Shown here: in pieces, positions 38,280 through 48,434 of the stretch
How the letters are laid out: each line of letters begins with the position of its first letter
Position numbering within the stretch: position 1 is the first letter of the stretch
Source: an uncultured Fretibacterium sp.
GTDB taxonomy: Bacteria > Synergistota > Synergistia > Synergistales > Aminobacteriaceae
Direction: 5' to 3'
NCBI GenBank assembly: GCA_937911045.1
Contig: CALEPX010000043.1
Location: 1-64,000 of the forward strand
DNA length: 64,000 bases
Translations under genes and position numbers: made by a program
The notes under the pieces: generated by a model
The model's database searches: none
Told to the model about the DNA's origin: nothing
What the model saw: the letters and a program-made list of their open reading frames with translations, nothing else

Positions 38280-39031
38280 AACACATCATTCCTTCCTGAA
38301 TTTACATACTTCACAAAATTCGTGTCATAAATTTCGCGCAGAATTTCCGGACTAAGATTTTTCGCAATGCCGTTCGAGATTAATTTGCCGTTCTTCAGCG
38401 CAACGTAATAATCCGAGTAATTCAGCGACGCGTTAATATCATGAACAGCAGCAATTATACATTTCCCGTCATTTGCAAGTTCACGCAAGAGTGCAAAAAT
38501 TCTCAGCGATTTATCCGGATCCAGCGAAGCAGTAGGCTCATCAAGCAAAATTATCTCCGTGTCCTGAGCAAGCACACACGCCAATAACGCCAACTGTCTT
38601 TCACCGTCAGACAAACTCATGATATTGCGATCCAGAAATTTCTCCAGATGCAATTTCTTGGCTGCATTCAGAATTATTTCCTGATCATGCTCAGTCAATC
38701 TCGCGAATAACTTTCTGTGCGGCAAACGTCCCAAAGCGATTATCTCCCGAACTGTGAACGGATACGATGGCGTGAAATTTTTCCCCGACAGCATGACACT
38801 CACGTATTTCGCAAATTTCCCGTGTGATATTTTCGCAATCTCATAATTTCCCAGTCCTGCATGACCCGAATATTTTTCCAGCCCGGCGAGAGTTCTCAGG
38901 AGCGTAGATTTTCCGCTGCCATTCTGCCCGATTATCGACGTGAAAGATTTTCCCGGAATTTCCAGTGTAATATCCTGCAAAAAATATTTCCCGTCGTGAT
39001 ACCCCGAACACAAATTCTCAAGTGCAAACAT
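38261..39031 (-). CDS. FecE/BtuD-like ABC transporter ATPase
   Basis: This 256-residue ATPase would power import of the ligand held by the neighbouring binding protein. Walker A is IGQNGSGKST near residue 34, the signature is LSDGERQ near 138 and Walker B is EIILLDEP near 157, with the switch His in AVHDIN near 191. It resembles FecE/BtuD by FTVREIIALGRLPH. GGGGAGGA precedes the ATG. The permease partner is missing from this locus, an unusual arrangement. Confidence 0.86.
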   Translation of the reverse strand: MFALENLCSGYHDGKYFLQDITLEIPGKSFTSIIGQNGSGKSTLLRTLAGLEKYSGHAGLGNYEIAKISHGKFAKYVSVMLSGKNFTPSYPFTVREIIALGRLPHRKLFARLTEHDQEIILNAAKKLHLEKFLDRNIMSLSDGERQLALLACVLAQDTEIILLDEPTASLDPDKSLRIFALLRELANDGKCIIAAVHDINASLNYSDYYVALKNGKLISNGIAKNLSPEILREIYDTNFVKYVNSGRNDVLWHAVC

Positions 39032-39112
39032 GATCTCACAATAAAATCCTCCCCGAAAACTTGTAATTCTTCAGGAAGGATAAAGCTTCTAAGTCTGTAA
39101 AAAAGATTCTTT

Positions 39113-40891
39113 TTATAAGCGATACAGACCGATTTTAGTAGCAAAAATTCTCAGAGCGAACTTGAATAAGCCGAGATTTTTCCGCCAACGTTCCGGCTCT
39201 TGAATCTGCCGATACAGCCACTCAAAACCGATTTTCTGAACCCATGCCGGCGCACGCTTGAGTTTTCCGGCGAACACATCGAACGATCCGCCAACTCCGA
39301 CTGCCAAGACATTCCCGAGGATTTCGCGATTCTTCATGACCCATTTCTCCTGACGAGGCTGTCCCATCGCAACTAGCAAAATCTTCGCACCAGACGCCGC
39401 AACTTCACGAGGGATTCTGCGTTCATGAATATTAAAATATCCGTTGTGAGTTCCGGCAATGATTAACCCGGGAAATTTATTCTTCAAAACTTTCGCGGCG
39501 ATTTCTGCTCTGTCACCGGCTGCTCCGAGAAAATACACAGGCAATTTCTCAGCGGCTGCGATTCGGCACAACTGCTCAGCAAAATCTATTCCTGCAACAC
39601 GTTCGACAATCGGCATTCCGAGAATCTTCAAGCCCAAGAATAATCCTGCACCATCAGCGAGAACTATTGCCGAATCATTCACACATTCCATGAACTCGCT
39701 ATCTTTCAGCGCAGTCTCAACACCCAGAGCGTTCAACGTGAAGACTAATTGCGCCTTATTCGATTTCGGGTGCTGGATTAGTCCTCGTGCTTTTGAAATC
39801 GCGTAATTCATCGAGACGTTATCTATTCGAACTCCCCATAATTTCAAGCTCGAAGATTGTGCGCGTGCCTTCAACGGTCTGAGCAAAAGCAGAATCACAA
39901 CTGCAATCGCTGCGATGCTCCAGTGCCAAATCGTAGCCATACTCGTCAAAGCGTACAAACCTGCAACGTACTGAACTGCTTCGGGGTGTTCGAGTCCGTC
40001 GTCAAGCATTCGCCGGTAGAATTTATCCGTGTGTTGTTTCTCTGGATCGTCTTTGAACAGCCACATAACAAATCCGAAAAATATTTCCAGCATCGGTATT
40101 GCGAATAATCCCAGCGATAAAAATAACACCGTGCTTAAAACGATTCCTTTACTGGTTCCGATTACTGACGTGCCTGCGATTATCACAGCCCACATCGAAG
40201 CCATCGCTCGTCCGGATTGCCTGTAAACGTTTCCGTACCTGCTCCAGAACGCAATTATCAGGAACAAGCCTGCGAACGTCATGAAAAATTCTCCGGAGCC
40301 GCTCACAAAGCACGCTGCCAGCATCAACACGAACGTCACAGCAAGAATATGCCCGACCAATCCTGGAATCTCGTCAAGATAATTAAACACGAACGGGAAA
40401 AAGCTGAACCAGATTGTCCCGGCTATAAACGAGAATAGCGGCGTTAAATAAATATATTCGCCATCGGGAAATCTTATGAAATGCACCGACGGACCAAAAT
40501 ACGCGCACAACGCACCGATTAACGGGAACAGCAATCGCCATCTCGAATCATTATAAATTTCCTCCGCCATTCCGACCAGCCATGCGAAAATTGCTCCGGC
40601 AATAACGATCTTCGAATTAAACGAGCCAAACCACGTCGCCAAAACCAGCCAAGCTCCCATCAGCACAACGTCTCGCATGTACGTATACTGTCTGAACGGC
40701 AGCAATCGCTTGATAAACAACTGCACAACCGCACACGCAATCGCTCCGGCAGCACAGCCAACAATCAGGAAAATATTCCCGGCAAGTATCGAGTGCGAAT
40801 ATAATTCCGAAATCAGCGCGAATAATTTTGCAAATATCTCAGCGGTATTCGAGAAGTATTCAGACAGAGTTTCCGGTAGATAATTCGTCAT
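39113..40891 (-). CDS. fusion of a degenerate MraY/WecA-like domain and a TagA/WecG glycosyltransferase
   Basis: This 592-residue membrane protein has about ten hydrophobic segments in residues 1-345, then a soluble WecG/TagA/CpsF (GT26) domain at about 355-580. The membrane part follows the order of polyprenyl-phosphate GlcNAc-1-phosphate transferases: MAEEIYNDSRWRLL where those have a DD motif, FNYLDEIPGLVGH where they have NxxDGxDGLA, and FYRRMLDDGLEHPEAV near the His-rich loop. The catalytic Asp residues look lost. The GT26 part has FTLNALGVETAL, ADGAGLFLGLKILG and MGQPRQEKWV, typical of active enzymes. It probably adds a ManNAc-type sugar to a lipid-linked precursor of a surface polymer. 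Confidence 0.78.
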   Translation of the reverse strand: MTNYLPETLSEYFSNTAEIFAKLFALISELYSHSILAGNIFLIVGCAAGAIACAVVQLFIKRLLPFRQYTYMRDVVLMGAWLVLATWFGSFNSKIVIAGAIFAWLVGMAEEIYNDSRWRLLFPLIGALCAYFGPSVHFIRFPDGEYIYLTPLFSFIAGTIWFSFFPFVFNYLDEIPGLVGHILAVTFVLMLAACFVSGSGEFFMTFAGLFLIIAFWSRYGNVYRQSGRAMASMWAVIIAGTSVIGTSKGIVLSTVLFLSLGLFAIPMLEIFFGFVMWLFKDDPEKQHTDKFYRRMLDDGLEHPEAVQYVAGLYALTSMATIWHWSIAAIAVVILLLLRPLKARAQSSSLKLWGVRIDNVSMNYAISKARGLIQHPKSNKAQLVFTLNALGVETALKDSEFMECVNDSAIVLADGAGLFLGLKILGMPIVERVAGIDFAEQLCRIAAAEKLPVYFLGAAGDRAEIAAKVLKNKFPGLIIAGTHNGYFNIHERRIPREVAASGAKILLVAMGQPRQEKWVMKNREILGNVLAVGVGGSFDVFAGKLKRAPAWVQKIGFEWLYRQIQEPERWRKNLGLFKFALRIFATKIGLYRL

Positions 40892-40909
40892 GTTCAGTTC
40901 AGATTCAGA

Positions 40910-42208
<1,299 letters not shown>

Positions 42209-42218
42209 TTACCCCTTA

Positions 42219-42725
42219 TTACGCAAATTTTTTCCCAGAATCTTCGCGATTCGAGTTACGAATATTTTTCAACAGATTTGCCATTTCGATCGCAACGTTT
42301 GCACAATCCGCGCCTTTGTTACCTGCTTTGCTGCCCGCGCGAATCAGAGCCTGATCCAGATTATCGCACGTCAAAACTCCGAACGCTATCGGGATTCTAT
42401 GTTCAAGTCCGACACTCGCAAGTCCTTTAGACATTTCAGCGGCAACGTAATCAAAATGCGGTGTGTCACCACGAATTACAGCTCCGAGCGCAATTATCGC
42501 GTCATATTTTCCGGTTAAAGCCAATTCCTTCGCGATTAACGGCAACTCCCAAGCTCCGGGAACCCACGCAATCTCGATATTATTCGCCGAAACATCATGA
42601 CGCATCAAAATATCTTTCGCACCTTCGATTAACTTATTCGTGATTAACTCGTTGAATCTTGACGCTACGATTGCTACTGATAAACCAGTTCCGATTAATT
42701 TGCCTTCGTTGATTTTCATGCTCAT
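42219..42725 (-). CDS. ribH: 6,7-dimethyl-8-ribityllumazine synthase
   Basis: This 168-residue enzyme condenses the pyrimidine intermediate with dihydroxybutanone phosphate in riboflavin synthesis. Motifs are [13 protein letters not shown] near 18, [15 protein letters not shown] near 55, [18 protein letters not shown] near 77 and [17 protein letters not shown] near 110, with the catalytic His in the HFD segment. A C-terminal extension of about ten residues follows the usual end. It is 10 bases after ribA. Confidence 0.95.
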   Translation of the reverse strand: MSMKINEGKLIGTGLSVAIVASRFNELITNKLIEGAKDILMRHDVSANNIEIAWVPGAWELPLIAKELALTGKYDAIIALGAVIRGDTPHFDYVAAEMSKGLASVGLEHRIPIAFGVLTCDNLDQALIRAGSKAGNKGADCANVAIEMANLLKNIRNSNREDSGKKFA

Positions 42726-42735
42726 GTTGATTTAA

Positions 42736-43431
42736 CTACTCCTTTTCAAATTCAATATTATCCAGCATATGTCCCATCATGTGTCCCATGCGAGACTCTT
42801 TCGTGTACATGTATCGTTCGTTAAATTCGTTCGTCGGGATCAAAATCGGCACACGTTCGACAATTTCGATCCCGTATTCTTCGAGACCGGAAATTTTCCC
42901 GGGATTATTCGTCATTAATCTAATCCGCTTCAATCCCAAGTCCTTCAGAATTTGCGCACCTGTTCCGTACTCGCGCATGTCAGGCGGAAATCCCAACGCA
43001 ACGTTCGCATCAACTGTGTCGAGTCCATCGTCCTGCAATTTATACGCACGCAATTTATTCAGCAAGCCAATCCCTCGACCTTCCTGACGCATGTACAGCA
43101 ACACGCCGCGCTTTTCATTCGAGATCATTTTCATCGCAGTATGAAGCTGCGGTCCACAATCACAACGCAACGAACCAAGAACGTCACCGGTGAAACACTC
43201 GCTGTGAACCCGAACAAGCACAGGGTGACTTGCATCCGAAATATCACCCATCACGAGCGCAAGATGAGTGTGAGCGTCGTCGTCCTGAGAAATACTTCGC
43301 CACGCACTCACGTTGAAAATGCCAAATTCAGTTGGGATTCTCACTTCCAATTTTTTCTCGACACGTTTGAACGGTGATTTGTTAATTATTATTTCGTAAT
43401 CGTGTTTATGACAGTCCAAAAAGCTATTCAC
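42736..43431 (-). CDS. ribA: GTP cyclohydrolase II
   Basis: This 231-residue enzyme opens GTP in the first step of riboflavin synthesis. The zinc site is [20 protein letters not shown] (three Cys), followed by [20 protein letters not shown] with the catalytic Arg, and [20 protein letters not shown]. It is a stand-alone RibA: the dihydroxybutanone-phosphate synthase half found in RibBA is absent. The GTG start overlaps an AGGGAG sequence, so the TTG four codons later (43419), with that site 11 bases upstream, may be the real start. Confidence 0.93.
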   Translation of the reverse strand: MNSFLDCHKHDYEIIINKSPFKRVEKKLEVRIPTEFGIFNVSAWRSISQDDDAHTHLALVMGDISDASHPVLVRVHSECFTGDVLGSLRCDCGPQLHTAMKMISNEKRGVLLYMRQEGRGIGLLNKLRAYKLQDDGLDTVDANVALGFPPDMREYGTGAQILKDLGLKRIRLMTNNPGKISGLEEYGIEIVERVPILIPTNEFNERYMYTKESRMGHMMGHMLDNIEFEKE

Positions 43432-43489
43432 TCCCTGTTCTTGTGTATATCAACAAAATTCTCACCGTGAATAAATATAGCACAAATAT

Positions 43490-43516
43490 GAAAAAATTCG
43501 GACAATTTCGCCCGAA
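43490..43516 (-). terminator. terminator inside the riboflavin gene cluster
   Basis: On the minus strand a seven-bp stem (43516-43510 with 43503-43497) with a six-base loop is followed by six T residues. It lies just after the small open frame at 43526-43744 and 59 bases before ribA, so it should reduce transcription from ribDE into ribAH unless a promoter lies between. A TATATT-like box at about 43475 may supply it. Confidence 0.75.
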
Positions 43517-43525
43517 CTTTCCGTG

Positions 43526-43744
43526 TTATTTTTTCGCGAAAATTTCCGAGAGCGTTTTTTGCAAAATTTTCGCCGCATAAATTCTCCTGTCGCAATCATT
43601 CTCTTGAGCAAAATCTGTAGCTGTAAATGTAGCTGTAAAAATTTTCTCTCGTGTCGCAAAAAGTGTTACGATTTTGTTCTTACCTGTATAATTCCTGTCT
43701 AAATAAAGCAACTCCCACGAATTTCCGGGAGCAGCATTTTCCAA
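43526..43744 (-). CDS. small open frame between ribE and ribA, doubtful
   Basis: A 72-residue frame starts only with TTG and has no ribosome binding site. The sequence (starts MENAAPGNSWELL) is not recognised and includes a TATFTAT repeat from a duplicated 12-base unit. It fills the 348-base gap between ribE and ribA, with a TATAAT box upstream and a terminator directly downstream. The unit could be a small protein gene or an RNA of about 265 bases. No other gene is seen in this gap. Confidence 0.3.
   Translation of the reverse strand: MENAAPGNSWELLYLDRNYTGKNKIVTLFATREKIFTATFTATDFAQENDCDRRIYAAKILQKTLSEIFAKK
43616..43639. repeat. 12-bp tandem duplication in the ribE-ribA gap
   Basis: Two perfect copies of TGTAGCTGTAAA lie head to tail within the small open frame. 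The length keeps the frame. Confidence 0.85.
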
Positions 43745-43762
43745 ATTGGTCTTTGTTCGGAA

Positions 43763-43768
43763 ATTATA
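43763..43768 (-). promoter_or_regulatory. -10 box for the unit between ribE and ribA
   Basis: A perfect TATAAT on the minus strand lies 12 bases beyond the ribE stop and 18 bases before the TTG of the small frame. No good -35 hexamer is visible. Confidence 0.4.
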
Positions 43769-43779
43769 GCATATTCAAG

Positions 43780-44424
43780 TTAGGCTCTCAGCAGTCCCAT
43801 CAAGTATTCATCGCGTGATTTCGAATGTGTCAGCAATCTCGCAACGTACTTTCCAAGAATATCCGTCTCAAGATTCACGCACGAACCCGTCCGCAAATTC
43901 CCCAGCGTGCAGAATCTCAGCGTCTCAGGAATCAATCCCACGGAGAAATTCTTTTCATTCACGTCAATCACCGTCAAACTCACGCCGTCAATCGCAACCG
44001 AGCCTTTCGAGACAATTCCTGCGAGCAAATTATTATCCTGTGGTTCGAAAATTGCTTCCCGAGTTTTGTCACCGTGAATTTCACGCAAAATCGCAATCCC
44101 GTCAACGTGTCCCAATACCAAGTGTCCGTCGAGCCTGTCCGTCAATTTCATCGCACGTTCGAGATTTACGCGCGTACCCGAACGCAAAAATTTCCCGAAC
44201 CAAGTTCTCTTGAAAGTCTCGCGCATAACTTCGACCTGAAAAATATTATTCTGCAATTTCGTCACCGTCAGACACGCGCCGCTAACTGAGATAGACTGTC
44301 CAATCTTCAAATCATTCGCGAAGTCATCAATGGAATTTTCCGGCTGAATGCTTAACGTGAAAAATTCCCCCGATTGCGTGAAATTCGTGACAATTCCTGT
44401 AGTCTCGATTAATCCTGTGAACAT
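43780..44424 (-). CDS. ribE: riboflavin synthase alpha chain
   Basis: This 214-residue enzyme dismutates two lumazine molecules to riboflavin. It has the internal duplication of two lumazine-binding beta barrels: MFTGLIETTGIV with ISVSGACLTVTKL in the first, and LVLGHVDGIAIL with VAIDGVSLTVIDV in the second. Length is normal. It overlaps the end of ribD by 16 bases, implying coupled translation. Confidence 0.95.
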   Translation of the reverse strand: MFTGLIETTGIVTNFTQSGEFFTLSIQPENSIDDFANDLKIGQSISVSGACLTVTKLQNNIFQVEVMRETFKRTWFGKFLRSGTRVNLERAMKLTDRLDGHLVLGHVDGIAILREIHGDKTREAIFEPQDNNLLAGIVSKGSVAIDGVSLTVIDVNEKNFSVGLIPETLRFCTLGNLRTGSCVNLETDILGKYVARLLTHSKSRDEYLMGLLRA

Positions 44425-45578
44425 TCAAAACGCCCCTCTATTAATACATCTTGGTCAAACATTTCGGATTTTACGTCCCTGAGAATCTTCGCGCCCGACA
44501 AATCCCGCAAGTTCAAACCCGTCCCGAAACTCAAACCCTCGCCGATAATCTTCGGAGCAAAAAACACGTACATGTAATCCGCCAAATTCTCCCGAATGAA
44601 CGAGTTCAGAATTTTCGCGCCGCCTTCGACCAGCAAATTCATAACGCCTTCTTCACGAGCCAAGTGTTCCAGAATCGGATCTAATATCAACTCGCCGATT
44701 TCGCCGTTTCTGAGCGGAGGTGTTTTGTCGAGACAAGACTGAATCACTTTCACGCCCAAATCACGAAACTTTCGCGCTTTCTCAGACTCAGCTTTGGTCG
44801 TAAATTCGCCGCAGAATATCACGCACTTGCCATCGGATTTTATAATCTTCGCATCAATCGGTGTCCGAAAAAATCTGTCGAGAATTACGCGCTTAGGATT
44901 ATGAAATTCGTGATTATCCGCAGAAATTCGCACGGTCAATTCAGGATCGTCATTCAGAACTGTATTCACTCCGACGAGAACAGCGTCATTTTCCGCACGA
45001 AGCATGTGAGCTTTCACGCGAGATTTTTCGCCGGTGAGCCATTTGCTGATGCCGTTCTTGAGAGCTAATTTCCCGTCAAGACTTGACGCAGCTTTGAGAT
45101 TAACCCATGGTCTGCCATGAGTGTGAAATTTAACGAATCCGCGATTCAGCCATCGAGCCTCGGATTCAAGACATGACTCTACGACTTCGATATTGGCTTC
45201 ACGCAAAATATTCACGCCCCTGCCATTAACGAGTTCGTTCGGGTCACGCATAGCAATAACTACACGAGAAATTTTTTCCTGAACTAGGCGATTCGCGCAC
45301 GGTGGAGTTTTCCCGAAATGCGAGCAGGGTTCAAGATTCACGTAAAGACATGAGCCAGGAATTTTTGCAGCGTTTCCTGATTCATAAGCGTTATTAATCG
45401 CCTCGATTTCAGCGTGAGATTTTCCGGCTTCGTGATGATAGCCTTGACCGATGATTTCGCCGTTTTGTACGATTACGCAGCCCACCAGAGGATTCGGACT
45501 TGTGAAGCCCGTTGCAATTTTCGCGAGTTCGATAGCCTTGCGCATAAAAAATTCGTCGTTAAAATTAGTTTTTTCCAT
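44409..45578 (-). CDS. ribD: bifunctional riboflavin deaminase/reductase
   Basis: This 389-residue enzyme deaminates the pyrimidine ring and reduces the ribosyl side chain in riboflavin synthesis. The deaminase domain (1-145) has SHAEIEAI and the zinc motif PCSHFGKTPPC. The reductase domain has RPWVNLKAASSLDGK, NTVLNDDPELTVR and LLVEGGAKILNSFI. Both domains are complete. The ATG follows a TATAAT box by only seven bases and has no ribosome binding site, so the transcript may be leaderless. There is no room for an FMN riboswitch in the 69-base gap upstream. Confidence 0.95.
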   Translation of the reverse strand: MEKTNFNDEFFMRKAIELAKIATGFTSPNPLVGCVIVQNGEIIGQGYHHEAGKSHAEIEAINNAYESGNAAKIPGSCLYVNLEPCSHFGKTPPCANRLVQEKISRVVIAMRDPNELVNGRGVNILREANIEVVESCLESEARWLNRGFVKFHTHGRPWVNLKAASSLDGKLALKNGISKWLTGEKSRVKAHMLRAENDAVLVGVNTVLNDDPELTVRISADNHEFHNPKRVILDRFFRTPIDAKIIKSDGKCVIFCGEFTTKAESEKARKFRDLGVKVIQSCLDKTPPLRNGEIGELILDPILEHLAREEGVMNLLVEGGAKILNSFIRENLADYMYVFFAPKIIGEGLSFGTGLNLRDLSGAKILRDVKSEMFDQDVLIEGRFECSQD

Positions 45579-45585
45579 GAGGACA

Positions 45586-45591
45586 ATTATA
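45586..45591 (-). promoter_or_regulatory. -10 box of a possible leaderless ribD promoter
   Basis: A perfect TATAAT ends eight bases before the ribD ATG on the minus strand, so transcription would begin at about the start codon. A weak TTTTAA lies 17 bases further upstream. Confidence 0.5.
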
Positions 45592-45647
45592 GCTAATAAA
45601 CGCTATTATTAAAAAATATTTTTGCAGATTTCAGGAGGCCGTAAATT

Positions 45648-47939
45648 TTGGGAGCAAGATTTTTTAGAACGAGATTGCGAATTTCGATGCGAATCGCGTT
45701 ATTGATTTTGAGCGTTGTGATTATGATTTGCGATTCAGATTTTGCGTTTGCTGCACGACGTTCTGCCCGGACTTTGCGAGATTCGTATGACGTAATTGTC
45801 GCGGGTGGCGGAATGGCAGGAATTGCTGCGACGATTCAGGCTGCGAGATTGGGTGTGAGTGTCCTGACGATTGAGGCTACTCCGTGGTTTGGCGGTCAAG
45901 CTATGGCTGCGGGTTGCACGACGATGGACGATGCCAGCAGATTACGCAGCGGAATTTATCGCGAATTTATCGAACGCATGAGTTATTATTACGGAACTCG
46001 CGGAAAATCCATGGGGACGTGTTACTGGTCGAACACAAGCACAGCATTCGAGCCGCATATCGGTCAGCGAACTATTCTGGAAATGCTCGACGAGACCAGA
46101 CGCAAAACTCAGATGGATTTCCTGATGAGTTCGGAAATTATCGCAGTTGAGAAAAATGTCAAACAAGTTACGGGCGTTACGGTGAAAAGTCCGTCGGGCA
46201 ATCGCAAGTTCAAGTGCAAAGTCTTAATCGACGCGACAGAATACGGCGACGTAATGCCTCTCGCACAAGTTCCGTATCGAGCTGGAAATTCAGTTTCGCG
46301 ATTTATAAACAACGAAGCGATGATTCAGGACATAACATGGATCGTAGTGATGAGAAAATATCCCGGTGGAGTACCGAACCATTTGCGCCCGAAAAATCCG
46401 TTACCCGGCTATGATTTAGCACGGCGAAATTACGCTGCGTTCGTGACGAGAGATGGCTATAATTTTCGCAACACGTTCCCGATTGAGACACCGTTGAATT
46501 TTGAATCGCATATTGCGTATCGTGGCTTGCCGGATTCGTCGACGCCTTGGGGTTATGATGCAGAGCGTTCGAACTGGAAATATATTTCTAAGAGCGCGAT
46601 TAACTGGGCGAATGATTATCCCGGGACTTATGCTTGGACGAATGGCAAACGTGGCTTGCCGGTTGCGTATCTCGAAGACAGGCGCGTGCGTTTGCAGGTT
46701 GAGCGTGAGGCTTTGATTAAGGCGCTGCATTTCGTGTATTACGTTCAAAACGAAATTGGCGAAGAGTGGTCAGTTGCGGATGACGAGTATGATAATCAGG
46801 TTCTGCCAGAAGCTGCGAAGGGTTTGCCGCGTGAATGGCAGGAAATTGTCAGGCATATGCCGCCGATCCCGTATGTTCGAGAATCACGCCGTGCGATTGG
46901 GAAATACACGTTGACTTCGAGAGCGTTGCTTGATAATTCTCTGAGTTATCGTGACGGACACACGAATCGGGAATTTCCGGATTCGATTGCGATTGGGCGA
47001 TATATTCTTGATTTGCACGGTGCAGCGACTGATGGCGATATGGAATGGGATCTTGATGAGAAGGCGAGTTCAGCGATTCTGAATCGTCCGCGTGGTCGTT
47101 TTCAAGTTCCGATGAGAATCTTGATCCCGGATTCGAAACATGTCGAGGGATTTCTTGTTGCCGAAAAAAATTTATCAATGTCGAGGCTTGCTGCTGGAGC
47201 GTTGCGAATGGGTCCGATCTCAATGATGTCGGGACAGGCTGCCGGAGCGTTGGCTGCATTGAGCGTTAAATATGCGAAGAATCCCAGCGAAATTCCAGCG
47301 GTTTTAGTTCAGTGGGAGTTATTAAACGCTGGCGTAGTGCTGTCACTTTGCAATTACTCTGACGTTTTGCCGGAACACTCGTTGAACAAGACGATTCAGC
47401 TCTCGAATTTGTACGGGCTTATAATTCCGAATGAATATCCGCATGCGTCGTCGCAGAATTATGTCTCGTCATGGAGCAATATTGATAATATAGCGTTCGA
47501 GATGGCGGCGATTCGTGAAGATGACAAAGGGACGTTTGGTGTCGATGAATTTATCACGCGTCGTGAAGCGTTTGAGATTTTGTCGCGAGCGATTGATGCG
47601 TTCAAGATTGAGGATGCGAATCTGAAGCGTGAGGGCAAAGATTACGAGTACATTTCACGCGGAGATTTTGCGAAACTTGTATGCGATGCGTTCCCGAAAT
47701 TGCAGGAGGCGAATCCGGTTCAAAATGCGAATCATGACCCACGCAATTATTACTCGCGAACCAGATTGCCGTTCAAGATTGCTAAGAATCGTAATTCGGA
47801 ATACGTCGAAATTTTGGCGCGTGCCGGAGTTTTGGAGATTTACAGGATTGAGTCAGAATTTCGTTACGGAAAACCCGTCACAAAAGGAGACGCTGCTGAT
47901 ATAGTCGTTCGTGCGGTTTTGGAAAATTCGCGGCGATAA
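45648..47939 (+). CDS. exported FAD-dependent oxidoreductase with SLH-like tail
   Basis: This 763-residue protein probably oxidises or reduces an unknown substrate outside the cytoplasm. A signal peptide ends near residue 36 (FAFA). The FAD motif VIVAGGGMAGIAATIQAARLG near 48 leads a FAD_oxidored-type domain, with AGCTTMDDASRLRSGIYREF, DATEYGDVMPLAQ and MSGQAAGALAAL. From about 600 an S-layer-homology-like region (VDEFITRREAFEILSRAI, YISRGDFAKLVCDAFP) may attach it to the envelope. TTG start with AGGAGG 10 bases upstream; an ATG at 45687 would give a shorter signal peptide. It is followed only by the tRNA block. Confidence 0.82.
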   Translation: MGARFFRTRLRISMRIALLILSVVIMICDSDFAFAARRSARTLRDSYDVIVAGGGMAGIAATIQAARLGVSVLTIEATPWFGGQAMAAGCTTMDDASRLRSGIYREFIERMSYYYGTRGKSMGTCYWSNTSTAFEPHIGQRTILEMLDETRRKTQMDFLMSSEIIAVEKNVKQVTGVTVKSPSGNRKFKCKVLIDATEYGDVMPLAQVPYRAGNSVSRFINNEAMIQDITWIVVMRKYPGGVPNHLRPKNPLPGYDLARRNYAAFVTRDGYNFRNTFPIETPLNFESHIAYRGLPDSSTPWGYDAERSNWKYISKSAINWANDYPGTYAWTNGKRGLPVAYLEDRRVRLQVEREALIKALHFVYYVQNEIGEEWSVADDEYDNQVLPEAAKGLPREWQEIVRHMPPIPYVRESRRAIGKYTLTSRALLDNSLSYRDGHTNREFPDSIAIGRYILDLHGAATDGDMEWDLDEKASSAILNRPRGRFQVPMRILIPDSKHVEGFLVAEKNLSMSRLAAGALRMGPISMMSGQAAGALAALSVKYAKNPSEIPAVLVQWELLNAGVVLSLCNYSDVLPEHSLNKTIQLSNLYGLIIPNEYPHASSQNYVSSWSNIDNIAFEMAAIREDDKGTFGVDEFITRREAFEILSRAIDAFKIEDANLKREGKDYEYISRGDFAKLVCDAFPKLQEANPVQNANHDPRNYYSRTRLPFKIAKNRNSEYVEILARAGVLEIYRIESEFRYGKPVTKGDAADIVVRAVLENSRR

Positions 47940-47966
47940 TTTGCGAAAAATTTTTTTGAATCGTGC

Positions 47967-47995
47967 TTGACAAATTTGGGAAGCGATATTAAAAT
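47967..47995 (+). promoter_or_regulatory. strong promoter of the tRNA block
   Basis: A perfect TTGACA (47967-47972) and TAAAAT (47990-47995) are separated by exactly 17 bases, 16 bases before the first tRNA. This is the best sigma-70-type promoter in the window. Confidence 0.85.
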
Positions 47996-48011
47996 GCTCG
48001 TTGTGTTTGCA

Positions 48012-48086
48012 GGGCGGATAGTTCAGCGGAAGAATACCTGCTTTACACGCAGGGGGTCACAGGTTCGAACCCTGTTTCGCCCACCA
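48012..48086 (+). tRNA. tRNA-Val (TAC)
   Basis: A full cloverleaf can be drawn: acceptor GGGCGGA with TTCGCCC (one G-U), anticodon stem CCTGC/GCAGG with loop TTTACAC giving anticodon TAC, and T arm GGTTCGAACCC. The 3' CCA is encoded. Confidence 0.96.
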
Positions 48087-48102
48087 GATTTCGAGAGTAC
48101 GC

Positions 48103-48179
48103 GGGGTCGTAGCTCAGTTGGTTAGAGTGTCGGCCTGTCACGCCGAAGGTCGCGAGTTCAAGTCTCGTCGGCCCCGCCA
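48103..48179 (+). tRNA. tRNA-Asp (GTC)
   Basis: Acceptor GGGGTCG pairs with CGGCCCC. Anticodon stem TCGGC/GCCGA with loop CTGTCAC gives anticodon GTC. The discriminator is G and CCA is encoded. It lies 16 bases after tRNA-Val. Confidence 0.97.
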
Positions 48180-48209
48180 GATTCAAAAAATCAGGGAAGT
48201 GTCAAGTAA

Positions 48210-48285
<76 letters not shown>

Positions 48286-48298
48286 GTTGATTATAAAT

Positions 48299-48373
48299 GC
48301 GGAAGTAGCTCAGGGGTAGAGCACAACCTTGCCAAGGTTGGGGTCGCGGGTTCAAATCCCGTCTTCCGCTCCA
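48299..48373 (+). tRNA. tRNA-Gly (GCC)
   Basis: Acceptor GCGGAAG pairs with CTTCCGC. Anticodon stem CAACC/GGTTG with loop TTGCCAA gives anticodon GCC. CCA is encoded, followed directly by five T residues. It is the last of the four tRNAs. Confidence 0.97.
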
Positions 48374-48434
48374 TTTTTGTATTTGGGGAAATTTTCGTTT
48401 TATGTTTCTGCGGGAAAATGCGCGCATGAAAATA

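Noticed and set aside
45579..45647. FMN riboswitch before ribD
   Set aside because: Only 69 bases separate ribD from the divergent gene and the RFN consensus is not visible; the promoter sits next to the start codon.
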